From Roseiarcus sp963781895 (GTDB lineage: Bacteria > Pseudomonadota > Alphaproteobacteria > Rhizobiales > Beijerinckiaceae), in NCBI GenBank assembly GCA_963781895.1, contig CAWAIM010000037.1, forward strand, positions 1 to 64,000: a stretch of DNA of 64,000 nt. The letters run 5' to 3'. The notes under the pieces are model-generated. The model was not told the DNA's origin. It made no database searches and was given only the letters and a program-made list of their open reading frames with translations. Shown piece by piece: positions 52,691 through 63,607 of this stretch (position 1 is the first letter of the stretch; every line of letters begins with the position of its first letter). Position numbers and translations under genes: made by a program.

Positions 52691-52739
52691 GGCGGCGCAC
52701 AAGAGCCGCGCCTCGGAGGCATGATCCCGCGACGGGAGG

Positions 52740-53119
52740 TCAATCAGGCAGCTGAACGACGACGGCGTCGAACGGCTCTTGCGAGACGACTTCCGTCTCG
52801 TGACCGCTTTCCGACGAATCTTCCGTCAGCCAAGCGTCCCTTGCGGCGACGATGACGGGTTGCCGACGCCTGGAGCGACACGGACCTCCACAGAAAGACA
52901 AAACAGGATTTGCCGAGCGGGAGACGGATGCTGCTCGCCGGCCCAGTCGACCGGCAGGCGAAGCACGACAAAGCGGGAAGCCGGCTCCGGCTTCGAAACG
53001 TAGAGAGGCGGCGCAGACGGGCAAAATCGCGCACCTCGCGCCGGACCCCGAATGTATCGAAAACAACCGAGACCGGATTCGTTTGTGTAAAGTCTCAGCA
53101 CCTTCGCCGGAGCGGTCAT
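52740..53119 (-). CDS. Small cupin-fold protein, frame-disrupted
   Basis: About 126 codons. Start MTAPAKVLRLYTNESGLGC at 53119; then PPLYVSKPEPASRFVVLRLP, VDWAGEQHPSPARQILFCLS and VRVAPGVGNP give the first cupin strands with the metal-type His. A shift near 52870 leads to RDAWLTEDSSESGHETEVVS and FDAVVVQLPD, the second cupin motif and C-terminus (stop 52740-52742). A second irregularity near 53040 is likely. Function unknown; small cupins like this bind small molecules or metals. Confidence 0.65.
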
Positions 53120-53261
53120 AGCTCTGCTCCCCGTATGCGTCCCTTCCGTAATCGCGGCTTTACGACCGGTCAGCGGCGCCAAGAACGCGAAGCTACAGCA
53201 CATTTGACGCGGTTGGCGGAGTTGACAGGTCGCCTCACGAAGCCCAAATTCCTCCTTTGCT

Positions 53262-53347
53262 CGAGGGGCGCCCGATTGAGGGGCTGAGACGGCGACGAGC
53301 CGAACCCTTTGAACCTGATCCGGGTCATGCCGGCGAAGGGACGTAGC
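53262..53347 (+). promoter_or_regulatory. TPP (THI-box) riboswitch
   Basis: Contains the two fixed TPP-aptamer segments: GGGGCTGAGA (53279-53288 region) binding the pyrimidine and ACCCTTTGAACCTGATCCGG then GTCATGCCGGCGAAGGGA (to 53341) binding the pyrophosphate. The 5' GGGGCGCCC stem closes the aptamer. It lies 70 bases before thiC and should switch off the thi operon when thiamine diphosphate is plentiful, probably by blocking translation since no terminator hairpin with T run is seen. Confidence 0.95.
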
Positions 53348-53414
53348 GGCCGCCATCCTAATTCCTGGTCGCATGTTCCAGCCGTCGAGACTCGCCGCGC
53401 GAGGAGAGACGGCC

Positions 53415-55244
<1,830 letters not shown>

Positions 55245-55248
55245 GGCG

Positions 55249-56219
55249 ATGCGCGCGACGGTGGTTGGCGCCGGCGTCGTCGGTCTGACGACGGCGCTGA
55301 CGCTCGCCGAGCGCGGCGCGGAAGTCACGCTCGTCGAGCGATCACACGAGCTGGGCGCCAACGCGTCGTGGCTGGCGGGCGGGATGCTGGCGCCGTTCTG
55401 CGAGGGCGAAAGCGCGCCGCGCCGGGTGGTCGAACTCGGGCGGCGCGCGATCGACTGGTGGGACGCCCGTTCCCCCGGCGTCGTCCGCGCCGGCACGCTG
55501 GTCGTCGCGCCGCCGCGAGACATCGGTGAAATCGAACGCTTCGCCGCCCGCACGCATGGTCATGAACGGGTGGACGAGGCGCGGATCGCGGCGCTGGAGC
55601 CGGATCTCTCCGGACGGTTCCGCAAGGGCCTGTTCTTCGCCGGCGAGGGCCATGTCGATCCGCGCGCCGCGATGCGCGCGCTGGCGCAATCCCTTCGCCG
55701 GCATGGCGCCGACCTGCGCTTTGGCGTCGACGGCGAGGCGCTCGGCCCCGAGGCGGGGGTCGTGGTCGACTGCCGCGGCTTCGCCGCGCGCCCGCACCTG
55801 CCGGACCTGCGGGGCGTGCGCGGCGAGATGATCCGCGTGCGCACCCGCGAGGTGAGGCTCGCCCGCGCCGTGCGGCTTCTGCATCCGCGCATTCCTCTTT
55901 ATGTCGTCCCGAGACGCGACGGCGAATACATGATCGGCGCGACGATGATCGAGAGCGCCGAAAGGGGCGCGGTCACGGTGCGCTCGGCGATCGAGATGCT
56001 GGGCGCCGCCTACGCCCTTCATCCGGCGTTCGGCGAGGCGGAAATTCTCGAAATGAGCGCCGACGTCAGGCCGGCCTATCCGGACAATGAGCCGCGCATC
56101 GAGGAGCGCGACGGGCGCATCTTCGTCAACGGATTCTACCGGCACGGTTTCCTGCTGGCGCCGGACTTCGCCGATCGCGCGGCGACCTGGCGTTCGAGCG
56201 GGCAGGGGCGCACGTATGA
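55249..56219 (+). CDS. thiO: Glycine oxidase ThiO, one frameshift at the 3' end
   Basis: About 323 codons. FAD enzyme giving iminoglycine for the thiazole ring. FAD-binding start MRATVVGAGVVGLTTALTLA with GAGVVG, then NASWLAGGMLAPFCEGE, EGHVDPRAAMRALAQSLRRH, PLYVVPRRDGEYMIGATMIE and GRIFVNGFYRHGFLLAPDF. As written the frame runs on past the thiS start to 56340. Shifting one base near 56185 gives LAFERAGAHV and a TGA at 56217-56219, overlapping the thiS ATG as ATGA, the normal arrangement. Confidence 0.88.
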
Positions 56220-56413
56220 AGATCCTCGTAAACGGCGAAAACCGCGATGTCGAGGCCGCGACATTGGCGAGCGCGCTCGAAGCGCTCGACTACGGCGAGG
56301 CGACGGTCGCGACCGCGCTCAACGGCGAGTTCGTGCCTAAGCGGGCGCGCGCGGCGACGCCGGTCAAGGACGGCGACCGGATCGAGATCCTCGCGCCGCG
56401 GCAGGGAGGATAG
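56216..56413 (+). CDS. thiS: Sulfur carrier protein ThiS
   Basis: 65 residues. Carries the thiocarboxylate sulfur to ThiG. Ubiquitin-like: MKILVNGENRDVEAATLASA, LEALDYGEATVATALNGEFV, and the obligatory C-terminal Gly-Gly (ILAPRQGG). ATG 56216 overlaps the corrected thiO stop. Confidence 0.95.
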   Translation: MKILVNGENRDVEAATLASALEALDYGEATVATALNGEFVPKRARAATPVKDGDRIEILAPRQGG

Positions 56414-56436
56414 GGCGTTGGCGCGCCATGCAGAAG

Positions 56437-56530
56437 GCCGTCATTGCAGCGAGCGTAGCCAGGAAGCAATTCACGGAAGGGTGAGGCGCCCTTGGCCTCT
56501 GGATTGCTTCGCTTCGCTCGCCATGACGGC
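56437..56530. repeat. Palindromic intergenic repeat inside the thi operon
   Basis: Left arm GCCGTCATTGCAGCGAGCGT (56437 on) and right arm ending GCTTCGCTTCGCTCGCCATG, ACGGC (to 56530) are imperfect reverse complements. Same family as 45931-46021. It lies between thiS and thiG, so it will form a hairpin in the operon mRNA. Confidence 0.85.
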
Positions 56531-56553
56531 AATTGGCCAAAGGATACGGTATC

Positions 56554-57343
56554 GTGACTCCAATCCCCCGACTTCACCCTCTACGGCGTGGCGCTTCGCT
56601 CGCGCCTGATGCTCGGCACGTCGCAATATCCCTCGCCCGCGATTCTGGCCGAGGCGGCGCGCGCCTCGGGCGCGGAGATTCTGACCGTGTCGCTGCGCCG
56701 CGAGTCGGCGCGGCTGAAGGAAGGGCAGGACTTCTGGCGTCTCGTTCGCGACATCGGCGCGCGCGTCCTGCCCAACACGGCGGGCTGCCATAGCGTGAAG
56801 GAGGCGGTGACCACGGCCGAGATGGCGCGCGAAGTGTTCGACACGCCGTGGGTGAAGCTCGAAGTGATCGGCGAGGCCGACACGCTGCAGCCCGACGTGT
56901 TCGGCCTCGTCGAGGCGGCGCGAATCCTGTCCGCCGACGGCTTCGAGGTGTTCCCTTACACGACCGAGGACCTCGTGGTCGCCGAGCGGCTGATCGAGGC
57001 GGGCTGCAAGGTGCTGATGCCCTGGGGATCGCCGATCGGCTCCGGCAAGGGGCTCAACAACGTGTTCGGTCTGCGCGCGCTGCGCGCCCATTTCCCGGGG
57101 ATTCCGCTCATCGTCGACGCCGGCCTCGGCTTGCCGTCGCAGGCGGCGGCGGCGATGGAGCTGGGCTACGACGGCGTGCTCCTCAACACCGCGGTCGCCA
57201 AGGCGGGCGATCCGGTGGCGATGGCGCGCGCCTTCGGCCAGGCGATCGAGGCGGGGCGCGCGGCCTTTCTCGCCGGACCGATGCAGCCACGCGACATGGC
57301 GGCGCCTTCGACGCCGGTCGTGGGCAGGGCGAATCTCTTGTGA
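56554..57343 (+). CDS. thiG: Thiazole synthase ThiG, probable frameshift at its start
   Basis: About 262 codons. Forms the thiazole phosphate from DXP, iminoglycine and ThiS-thiocarboxylate. From GTG 56588: ALRSRLMLGTSQYPSPAILA, LPNTAGCHSVKEAVTTAEMA, WVKLEVIGEADTLQPDVFGL, LMPWGSPIGSGKGLNNVFGL and LIVDAGLGLPSQAAAAMELG. The family normally has about ten more residues. Reading GTG 56554 gives MTPIP and, if one C of the five-C run at 56565-56569 is dropped, DFTLYGVALRSRL, exactly the expected start. Overlaps thiE by GTGA. Confidence 0.92.
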
Positions 57344-57945
57344 CCGCCCTCGATCCCTTCTACCCGATCGTCGACAGCGCGGCCTGGGTCGCCCGGCTCG
57401 ACGGCGCCGGCGCGCGGCTCGTGCAGTTGCGCGTCAAGGACAAGGACGAGGCTGCGGTCGCGCGGGAGACGCGTGAGGCGCTGGCGGCCTCAGCCAAGGC
57501 GGGCGCGATCCTCGTCGTCAACGACTACTGGCGCGTCGCGATCGACGAAGGCGCGCCATGGGTCCACCTCGGCCAGGGCGATCTCGACCACGCCGACATC
57601 GCCGCCATCCGCAGGGCCGGGCTCAAGCTCGGCGTCAGCACGCACGATGAAGCGGAGCTCGAGCGCGCGCTGGCGCTCGAACCCGACTATGTCGCCCTGG
57701 GGCCGATCTATCCGACGATCCTCAAGGCGATGGCGTTCGCGCCGCAAGGGCTCGAGCGCATCGGCGAATGGAAACGCCGCATCGGCGCCGTTCCGCTGGT
57801 CGCGATCGGCGGACTGACCGTCGAGCGCGCGAGATTGTGCCTCGCCGCCGGCGCGGACGTCGTCTCCGTCGTCACCGACATCACGCTCAACGCCGACCCG
57901 GAGGCGCGCGCGCGACAATGGATCGCGGCGACGCGCCCGGCGTGA
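57340..57945 (+). CDS. thiE: Thiamine phosphate synthase
   Basis: 201 residues. Couples HMP-PP with thiazole phosphate. LVQLRVKDKDEAAVARETRE (diphosphate-binding Arg and Lys), GAILVVNDYWRVAIDEGAPW, VHLGQGDLDHADIAAIRRAG, LKLGVSTHDEAELERALALE, YVALGPIYPTILKAM and VAIGGLTVERARLCLAAGAD are typical. GTG 57340 overlaps the thiG stop; the stop overlaps thiD as GTGA. Confidence 0.94.
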   Translation: MTALDPFYPIVDSAAWVARLDGAGARLVQLRVKDKDEAAVARETREALAASAKAGAILVVNDYWRVAIDEGAPWVHLGQGDLDHADIAAIRRAGLKLGVSTHDEAELERALALEPDYVALGPIYPTILKAMAFAPQGLERIGEWKRRIGAVPLVAIGGLTVERARLCLAAGADVVSVVTDITLNADPEARARQWIAATRPA

Positions 57946-58817
57946 CGCGCCAAACGCCGGTCGCGCTGACCATCGCCGGCTCGGACTCCGGCGGCGGCGC
58001 TGGCGTGCAGGCGGATCTGAAGACTTTCGCCGCGCTCGGCGTCTACGGCGTGAGCGCCATTACCGCCTTGACCGCCCAGAACACGCGGGGGGTGCGCGCA
58101 ATTCATTTCGCGCCGCCCGAGATCGTCGCGGCGCAGATCGAATCGGTGCTGGATGATTTTTCCGTCGCCGCGATCAAGATCGGCATGCTGGGGACCCCGG
58201 AGATTGTTGGCGCGGTGGTGGCAGCCTTGGCCGCCCGCGCCTCGGCCGTAGAGCGTTCGGGCGAACGCCCGCCTTGCGACGAGCCAGGGCGCCGGATGAG
58301 GGCGTTCATCGTTTATGATCCCGTGATGGTCGCCTCGTCCGGCGATCCGCTGAGCGGGGCCGGCTTCGTCGAGGCGATCAAGAAGGACCTCCTGCCGCTG
58401 GTCGATTGCCTGACCCCCAACCTCTCGGAAGCCGCGGCTCTCGTCGGCGAGCCGATCGCCGGAAGCGAAGCCGAGATGGCGCGCCAGGGACGGGCGGCGC
58501 TCGCGCTCGGGCCGCGCGCGGTGCTGATGAAAGGCGGACACCTCGAGGGCGAGGAGGCGGTGGACCTCCTCGTCACCGCCGATCGGACCACGCGCTTCGC
58601 GGCGGCGAAAATCGCCTCTCGCAATCTGCATGGAACCGGGTGTGTCCTGTCGAGCGCGATCGCGGCGCATGTCGCGCTCGGCCTGCCACTGATTGAGGCC
58701 GTCCCGGCGGCGAAGGCGTTCGTAACGCGAGCGATCGAGGCGGGGCGGGACCTCGGGCTCGGCGGGGGTCCGGGTCCGTTGGCGCCGCAAGGGCTCGGCT
58801 CGCGGGTCGACCGATGA
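57942..58817 (+). CDS. thiD: Hydroxymethylpyrimidine/phosphomethylpyrimidine kinase
   Basis: 291 residues. Phosphorylates HMP and HMP-phosphate. ALTIAGSDSGGGAGVQADLK, TFAALGVYGVSAITALTAQN, IKIGMLGTPEIVGAVVAALA, YDPVMVASSGDPLSGAGFV, LTPNLSEAAALVGEP and NLHGTGCVLSSAIAAHVALG (anion hole, catalytic Cys region) match ThiD. Residues about 103-125 (RASAVERSGERPPCDEPGRR) are an insertion not usual in the family. GTG 57942 overlaps the thiE stop. Last thi gene. Confidence 0.94.
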   Translation: MTRQTPVALTIAGSDSGGGAGVQADLKTFAALGVYGVSAITALTAQNTRGVRAIHFAPPEIVAAQIESVLDDFSVAAIKIGMLGTPEIVGAVVAALAARASAVERSGERPPCDEPGRRMRAFIVYDPVMVASSGDPLSGAGFVEAIKKDLLPLVDCLTPNLSEAAALVGEPIAGSEAEMARQGRAALALGPRAVLMKGGHLEGEEAVDLLVTADRTTRFAAAKIASRNLHGTGCVLSSAIAAHVALGLPLIEAVPAAKAFVTRAIEAGRDLGLGGGPGPLAPQGLGSRVDR

Positions 58818-58940
58818 TCCGCAGGCCGACGCGACGCCGTTCTGGGGCCTGGCCGTCGTCGCTTGCCGCTCGAGGATCAAGGTGGATATCCGCGTCCAGG
58901 CGCTTCGCGCGCCAAGCGCCGATTTGCTAGCTTCGCGCCC

Positions 58941-61631
58941 ATGGACGCCTCCAGCGACAATAGGGACCCCGAAAGCGCCGCGCCGCGGCTGACGCCGATG
59001 ATGGCGCAATATTTCGGTATCAAGGCGGCCAATCCCGACTGCCTGCTGTTCTACCGGATGGGCGATTTCTACGAGCTGTTCTTCGACGACGCCGAAATCG
59101 CCAGCCGGGCGCTCGGCATCGTCCTGACCAAGCGCGGCAAGCACGAGGGCGAAGACATCCGCATGTGCGGCGTGCCGGTGGAGCGCGCTGACGACTATCT
59201 CAACCGGCTCATCGCGCTCGGCCATCGCGTCGCGGTCTGCGAGCAACTCGAAGCCCCGGCCGAATCGAAAAAGCGCGGCGCGAAGTCGCTCGTCAGACGC
59301 GATGTCGTGCGGCTGGTGACGCCCGGGACGATCACCGAGGAACGGCTGCTGGAGCCGGGGCGCGCGCGGCTGCTGGTCGCCGTGCAGAGGATCCGCGCAA
59401 GCGATGGGCGTTGGACTTACGGCCTCGCCGCGCTCGATCTGTCGACGGGCGCGTTCACGCTGTCGGAAGCCGATGACGCGGGCCTGCCGGCCGAGATCGC
59501 GCGCCTGGAGCCGAGCGAGGTCGTCGCCTCTCAGGCCGTCTGTGACGAGCCGCTGTTTGCGCGCATCATCGCCGACTTGCGCGCGCCCGCGACTGCGCTG
59601 GCGCGCGAAGCGGGCGACGGCCCGGCCGCCGAGCGCCGGATTTGCGAATTCTATGGCGTCGAGACTCTCGACGGGTTCGGCGCATTTACGCGCGCCGAGA
59701 TCGCCGCCGCCGCCCTGGCGCTGGCCTATGTCAGGCGCACCCAGTTCGAGGCCCGGCCGGCTCTGTCGCCGCCGAAGCGGCTCGCGCGCGGCGCGCGCCT
59801 CGAAATCGATCCCGCGACCCGCGCGAATCTCGAGCTCACGCGAACCTTGAGCGGCGCGCGTGAAGGCTCGCTTCTGGCGACGATCGATCTGACCGTGACC
59901 CCCGCCGGCGCACGGCTTCTCGCCGAACGGCTCGCGAGCCCGCTGACCGACCCCGAGGCCATCAACGCGCGGCTCGACTCGCTCGATTTCCTGGTCGAGG
60001 CGGCGCCGATGCGCGAGGCCCTGCGCCGCGCGCTGGGGAGCGCGCCCGATTTTCTGCGGGCGCTGTCGCGCCTCGGCCTCGACCGCGGCGGTCCGCGCGA
60101 TCTCGCGGCGATTCGCGACGGCCTCGCCGCCGCGGGAGCGCTCGCGCGCATTCTGACGGCCGCACAGGATCTTCCGCCGGAACTCCTCAGCGACTGCGTC
60201 CGCCTCGGCGCCGAATGCGGGGCGCTCGAGGGCGATCTTCAATCGACGCTCGGCGATGAGTTGCCGCTTCTCAAGCGCGACGGCGGCTTCGTGCGCCCCG
60301 GCGCCCTCGAGGCGCTCGACGAGGCGCGCGCCTTGCGCGACCAAAGCCGACGCGTCATCGCGGAGATGCAGGGCTCCTACGCCGAACAGGCCGGCGCCAA
60401 GGCGCTCAGGATCAAACACAACAACTTTCTCGGCTATTACATCGAGACCCCGCAAGCGCAGGGCGAGACGCTGCTGAAGGCCCCGCTGAACGCCACCTTC
60501 ATCCATCGTCAGACGATGGCGGGCGCGATGCGTTTCACCACCAACGCGCTCGTCGATCTCGAGGCGCGAATCGCCTCCTCGGCCGATTCCGCGCTGGCGC
60601 TCGAACTCGACGCCTTCGAGCGCCTCCGGCAGGCCTGCCTCGCGAAGGGCGAAACGTTGCGCGAGTTCGGCGCGGCGCTGGCGCGGATCGACGTCGCCGC
60701 CGCGCTCGCCGAGCTGGCGGTCAAGCGCAACTGGACCCGGCCGCGCGTCGATGCTTCGCTCGCCTTCGTGATCGAGGGCGGTCGCCATCCGGTGGTCGAG
60801 GCGGCGCTGAAGGCCCAAGGCGAGCCTTTCGTCGCCAATGACTGCGACCTCTCGGGACAGATCGGCGAGGGCGGGCGCATTGCGGTCGTCACCGGCCCCA
60901 ACATGGCCGGCAAGTCGACCTATCTGCGCCAGAACGCGCTGATCGCGCTGATTGCCCAAATGGGAGCCTACGCGCCGGCGGCCAAGGCGCATATCGGCGT
61001 CGTCGACCGTCTGTTCTCGCGCGTCGGCGCCGCGGACGATCTGGCGCGCGGCCGCTCGACCTTCATGGTCGAAATGGTCGAGACAGCGGCTATTCTCAAT
61101 CAGGCGAGCCCTCGCTCGCTGGTGATTCTGGACGAGATCGGGCGCGGCACGGCGACGTTCGACGGCCTGTCGATCGCTTACGCCTGCGTCGAGCATCTCA
61201 ACGCGGCAAACCGCTCGCGCGCTTTGTTCGCCACGCATTTTCACGAGTTGACCCAACTCGCCGAGACCCTGCCGCGGCTCGTCAACCTCACGATGCGGGT
61301 CAGCGAATTCAAGGGGACGCTGGTGTTCTTGCATGAGGTGGTCGCGGGCGCGGCCGACCGCTCCTATGGCATTCAGGTCGCCAAGCTCGCCGGGCTCCCG
61401 CCGTCGGTGGTCAAGCGGGCGCGCAACGTGCTCGCCGATCTGGAAGCGGCCAGGCCGAGCGGAACGCTCGATTCGCTGCCGCTGTTTGCCTACGAGCCGC
61501 CGGCTCCTCAGCCCGCGCGCGACGAACTGCGCGAGGCGCTTGATGCGCTCGACCCCGACGCCATGACCCCGCGCGAGGCTCACGCGGCGCTCTACGCCCT
61601 GAAGAAGCTCATCGAAGAGGCGACGAAATGA
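58941..61631 (+). CDS. mutS: DNA mismatch repair protein MutS
   Basis: 896 residues. Recognises mismatches. N-terminal clamp LLFYRMGDFYELFFDDAEIA with the Phe-X-Glu mismatch motif, RMCGVPVERADDYLNRLIAL, core LELTRTLSGAREGSLLATID, and ATPase: GPNMAGKSTYLRQNALIALI (Walker A), SLVILDEIGRGTATFDGLSI (Walker B) and ALFATHFHELTQL. ATG 58941 is taken because homology begins there. Its stop overlaps the LysE-type gene as ATGA. Confidence 0.96.
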   Translation: MDASSDNRDPESAAPRLTPMMAQYFGIKAANPDCLLFYRMGDFYELFFDDAEIASRALGIVLTKRGKHEGEDIRMCGVPVERADDYLNRLIALGHRVAVCEQLEAPAESKKRGAKSLVRRDVVRLVTPGTITEERLLEPGRARLLVAVQRIRASDGRWTYGLAALDLSTGAFTLSEADDAGLPAEIARLEPSEVVASQAVCDEPLFARIIADLRAPATALAREAGDGPAAERRICEFYGVETLDGFGAFTRAEIAAAALALAYVRRTQFEARPALSPPKRLARGARLEIDPATRANLELTRTLSGAREGSLLATIDLTVTPAGARLLAERLASPLTDPEAINARLDSLDFLVEAAPMREALRRALGSAPDFLRALSRLGLDRGGPRDLAAIRDGLAAAGALARILTAAQDLPPELLSDCVRLGAECGALEGDLQSTLGDELPLLKRDGGFVRPGALEALDEARALRDQSRRVIAEMQGSYAEQAGAKALRIKHNNFLGYYIETPQAQGETLLKAPLNATFIHRQTMAGAMRFTTNALVDLEARIASSADSALALELDAFERLRQACLAKGETLREFGAALARIDVAAALAELAVKRNWTRPRVDASLAFVIEGGRHPVVEAALKAQGEPFVANDCDLSGQIGEGGRIAVVTGPNMAGKSTYLRQNALIALIAQMGAYAPAAKAHIGVVDRLFSRVGAADDLARGRSTFMVEMVETAAILNQASPRSLVILDEIGRGTATFDGLSIAYACVEHLNAANRSRALFATHFHELTQLAETLPRLVNLTMRVSEFKGTLVFLHEVVAGAADRSYGIQVAKLAGLPPSVVKRARNVLADLEAARPSGTLDSLPLFAYEPPAPQPARDELREALDALDPDAMTPREAHAALYALKKLIEEATK

Positions 61632-62267
61632 CCAGACCCGCAGATCCTCGCCGCCACCCTGATCGCCGCCTTTCTCTATGTCGTCACGCCCGGGCCGGCG
61701 TTCCTCGCCCTTTTCACCTTGGCCGCCTCGCGCGGGCGCGCATCCGGCGCGTATTTCATCTGCGGCCATCTGATCGGCGACGTGGTTTGGGGCGCGCTGG
61801 CGGTGGCGGCGATCGTCGGCGCCAACCAGATCGGCCCGACTTTGTTCGAAATGCTCGGCGTCGTGTGCGGCCTCTATCTCATCTATCTCGGCGTCCGGGC
61901 GGTCATGACCCGGAAGGGCGCGCCGCCGAAGACGATCGGCGCGCAGAGGCCGCTCGCGACCGGCATGGCCTTCGGTCTCACCAATCCGAAATCCTATCCG
62001 GTCGCGCTGGCGATGTTTTCGGCGATCGTCGCGCCCTATATCGGCGCGCTCCACGCGGCGGACGCGCCGCAGATGTTCGTCGCCGCGTTTGCGGGCTTTC
62101 TGCTGGCGGACGCGGTCTTGATCTTCGCCGCGGGTCTCCCGGCGGTGCGCAAGTTTTTCCTCACCCACGGCGTCGCGGTGACGCGGGTCGTCGGCGTCAT
62201 TTTCATCCTGTTCGGCGCGCGATCGATCGCCGACGCGGCGCGCGGGGCGATGCGGCGGATGGCGTGA
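61628..62267 (+). CDS. LysE/RhtB-family exporter, one frameshift near the start
   Basis: About 212 codons, six transmembrane segments. From ATG 61628 MTRP; after a one-base shift near 61639 QILAATLIAAFLYVVTPGPA, the LysE signature TPGPAFLAL, then RASGAYFICGHLIGDVVWGA, FEMLGVVCGLYLIYLGVRAV, ATGMAFGLTNPKSYPVALAM (the conserved NPK) and VVGVIFILFGARSIADA. Exports amino acids or similar compounds; substrate unknown. Starts inside the mutS stop. Confidence 0.85.
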
Positions 62268-62515
62268 CGACGCCTCTTTACGCTTCCTTCGCTGAACCGT
62301 CCTCGACGAGGACCCCCATCAGCAGCGCCTCATCGGCGCCGGCATATTCCCTCCCATCGGCGGATTCCTGACTTTGCGGGCATAGAGGCCCGTTTATGAC
62401 CCGCGGACAAGACGAGGACCATGCCGCCCGGAATTGCGAAGCAAGAAGCGGAGTTCGAGAGCCTAGCGCTTCTGTGTAATCAGGGCGCCACAAGCCAAAT
62501 CGAGGAGCGATCCCT

Positions 62516-63607
62516 ATGTTGAGCCCCATGGTCGAGACCGTCAGTGAGCACGAGCCGCAGGACGCCGCGATGGCCGAGAAGGCCATGTGGGACGCGGTCC
62601 GCCGCCGCGACCCGGCCTTCGACGGCAAGATCTTCTTCGCCGTCCGCACTACAGGCGTCTATTGCCGGCCGAGCTGCGCCTCGCGGCCGGCAAAGCGCGA
62701 GAACGTGTCGTTTTTCGCCGCCGCATCCGAGGCCGAAGGCGCCGGCTTTCGCGCTTGCAAGCGCTGCCGGCCCGACCGGCTCGGCGCGCCCGACCCCCGG
62801 GTCGAGGCGGTCAAGCGCGCCTGCGAGCGGATCGCGTCGGCCGAGGAGGCGCCCTCGCTCGCTGACCTCGCCGCGAGCGCGGGTCTGAGCCCCTTCCACT
62901 TCCATCGCATCTTCAAAAAAGTCGCCGGCGTGACGCCGAAGGCTTTTGCCGCGCAGATGCGGGCGCGGCGCGCCGCCGAGAATCTCAGCACCGCCGGGAC
63001 GGTCACCGAGGCCATCTATGACGCGGGGTTCAACAGCTCGAGCCGTTTCTACGAAACCGCGGCGGCGCGGCTCGGCATGACCCCGACCGCGGTCCGGCGC
63101 GGCGGCGAGGGCGCGACCATTCGCTTCGCGATCGGCCAGAGCTCGCTCGGCGCCGTGCTGGTCGCCGCGACCGAAAAGGGCGTCGCAGCCATCATGCTCG
63201 GCGACGATCCCGACGAGCTCGCGCGCGCCTTGCAGGACCGCTTCCCGCGCGCGGAATTGATCGGCGGCGATGCGACGTTCGAACGGACGGTCGCGGCGGT
63301 CGTCGGTCTGGTGGAGGCGCCTGGTCAACGCCTCGACCTGCCGCTCGATATTCGCGGCACCGCGTTCCAGCAGCAGGTCTGGCGGGCGCTCCGCGCCATC
63401 CCGCCCGGCCGAACCGCGACTTACGCCGAGATCGCGCGAGCGGTCGGCCGGCCGAAGGCGGTTCGCGCGGTCGCTCAGGCCTGCGCCGCCAATCCGCTCG
63501 CCGTCGCGATCCCCTGCCATCGGGTGGTGCGGACCGACGGCGACCTTTCCGGCTACCGCTGGGGCGTCGCGCGCAAGCGCAAGCTGCTTGACCGCGAGGC
63601 GGCATGA
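62516..63607 (+). CDS. ada: Ada: bifunctional methylphosphotriester/O6-methylguanine DNA repair protein and regulator
   Basis: 363 residues. N-terminal zinc domain with four Cys: GVYCRPSCASRPAKRENVSF (two), FRACKRCRPDRLG (two), where the first accepts methyl from phosphotriesters. AraC-type helix-turn-helix about 105-185: PFHFHRIFKKVAGVTPKAFA, VTEAIYDAGFNSSSRFYETA. C-terminal methyltransferase: FQQQVWRALRAIPPGRTATY and the acceptor site AIPCHRVVRTDGDLSGYRWG. ATG 62516 has GAGGAG eight bases upstream. Overlaps the next gene by ATGA, an ada-oxygenase pairing like ada-alkB. Confidence 0.95.
   Translation: MLSPMVETVSEHEPQDAAMAEKAMWDAVRRRDPAFDGKIFFAVRTTGVYCRPSCASRPAKRENVSFFAAASEAEGAGFRACKRCRPDRLGAPDPRVEAVKRACERIASAEEAPSLADLAASAGLSPFHFHRIFKKVAGVTPKAFAAQMRARRAAENLSTAGTVTEAIYDAGFNSSSRFYETAAARLGMTPTAVRRGGEGATIRFAIGQSSLGAVLVAATEKGVAAIMLGDDPDELARALQDRFPRAELIGGDATFERTVAAVVGLVEAPGQRLDLPLDIRGTAFQQQVWRALRAIPPGRTATYAEIARAVGRPKAVRAVAQACAANPLAVAIPCHRVVRTDGDLSGYRWGVARKRKLLDREAA

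Noticed and set aside
57708..62168. A 1486-codon open frame on the minus strand, antiparallel to thiE, thiD and mutS
   Set aside because: It is a compositional shadow: the plus strand encodes clear ThiE, ThiD and MutS, and the minus product is an Arg/Asp/Gly-rich sequence with no family pattern. High GC removes stops in the mirrored frame.
62278..62515. A short leftward gene between the LysE-type gene and ada
   Set aside because: The only frame runs antisense into ada and lacks a start with ribosome site; a regulatory gap for ada is the simpler reading.
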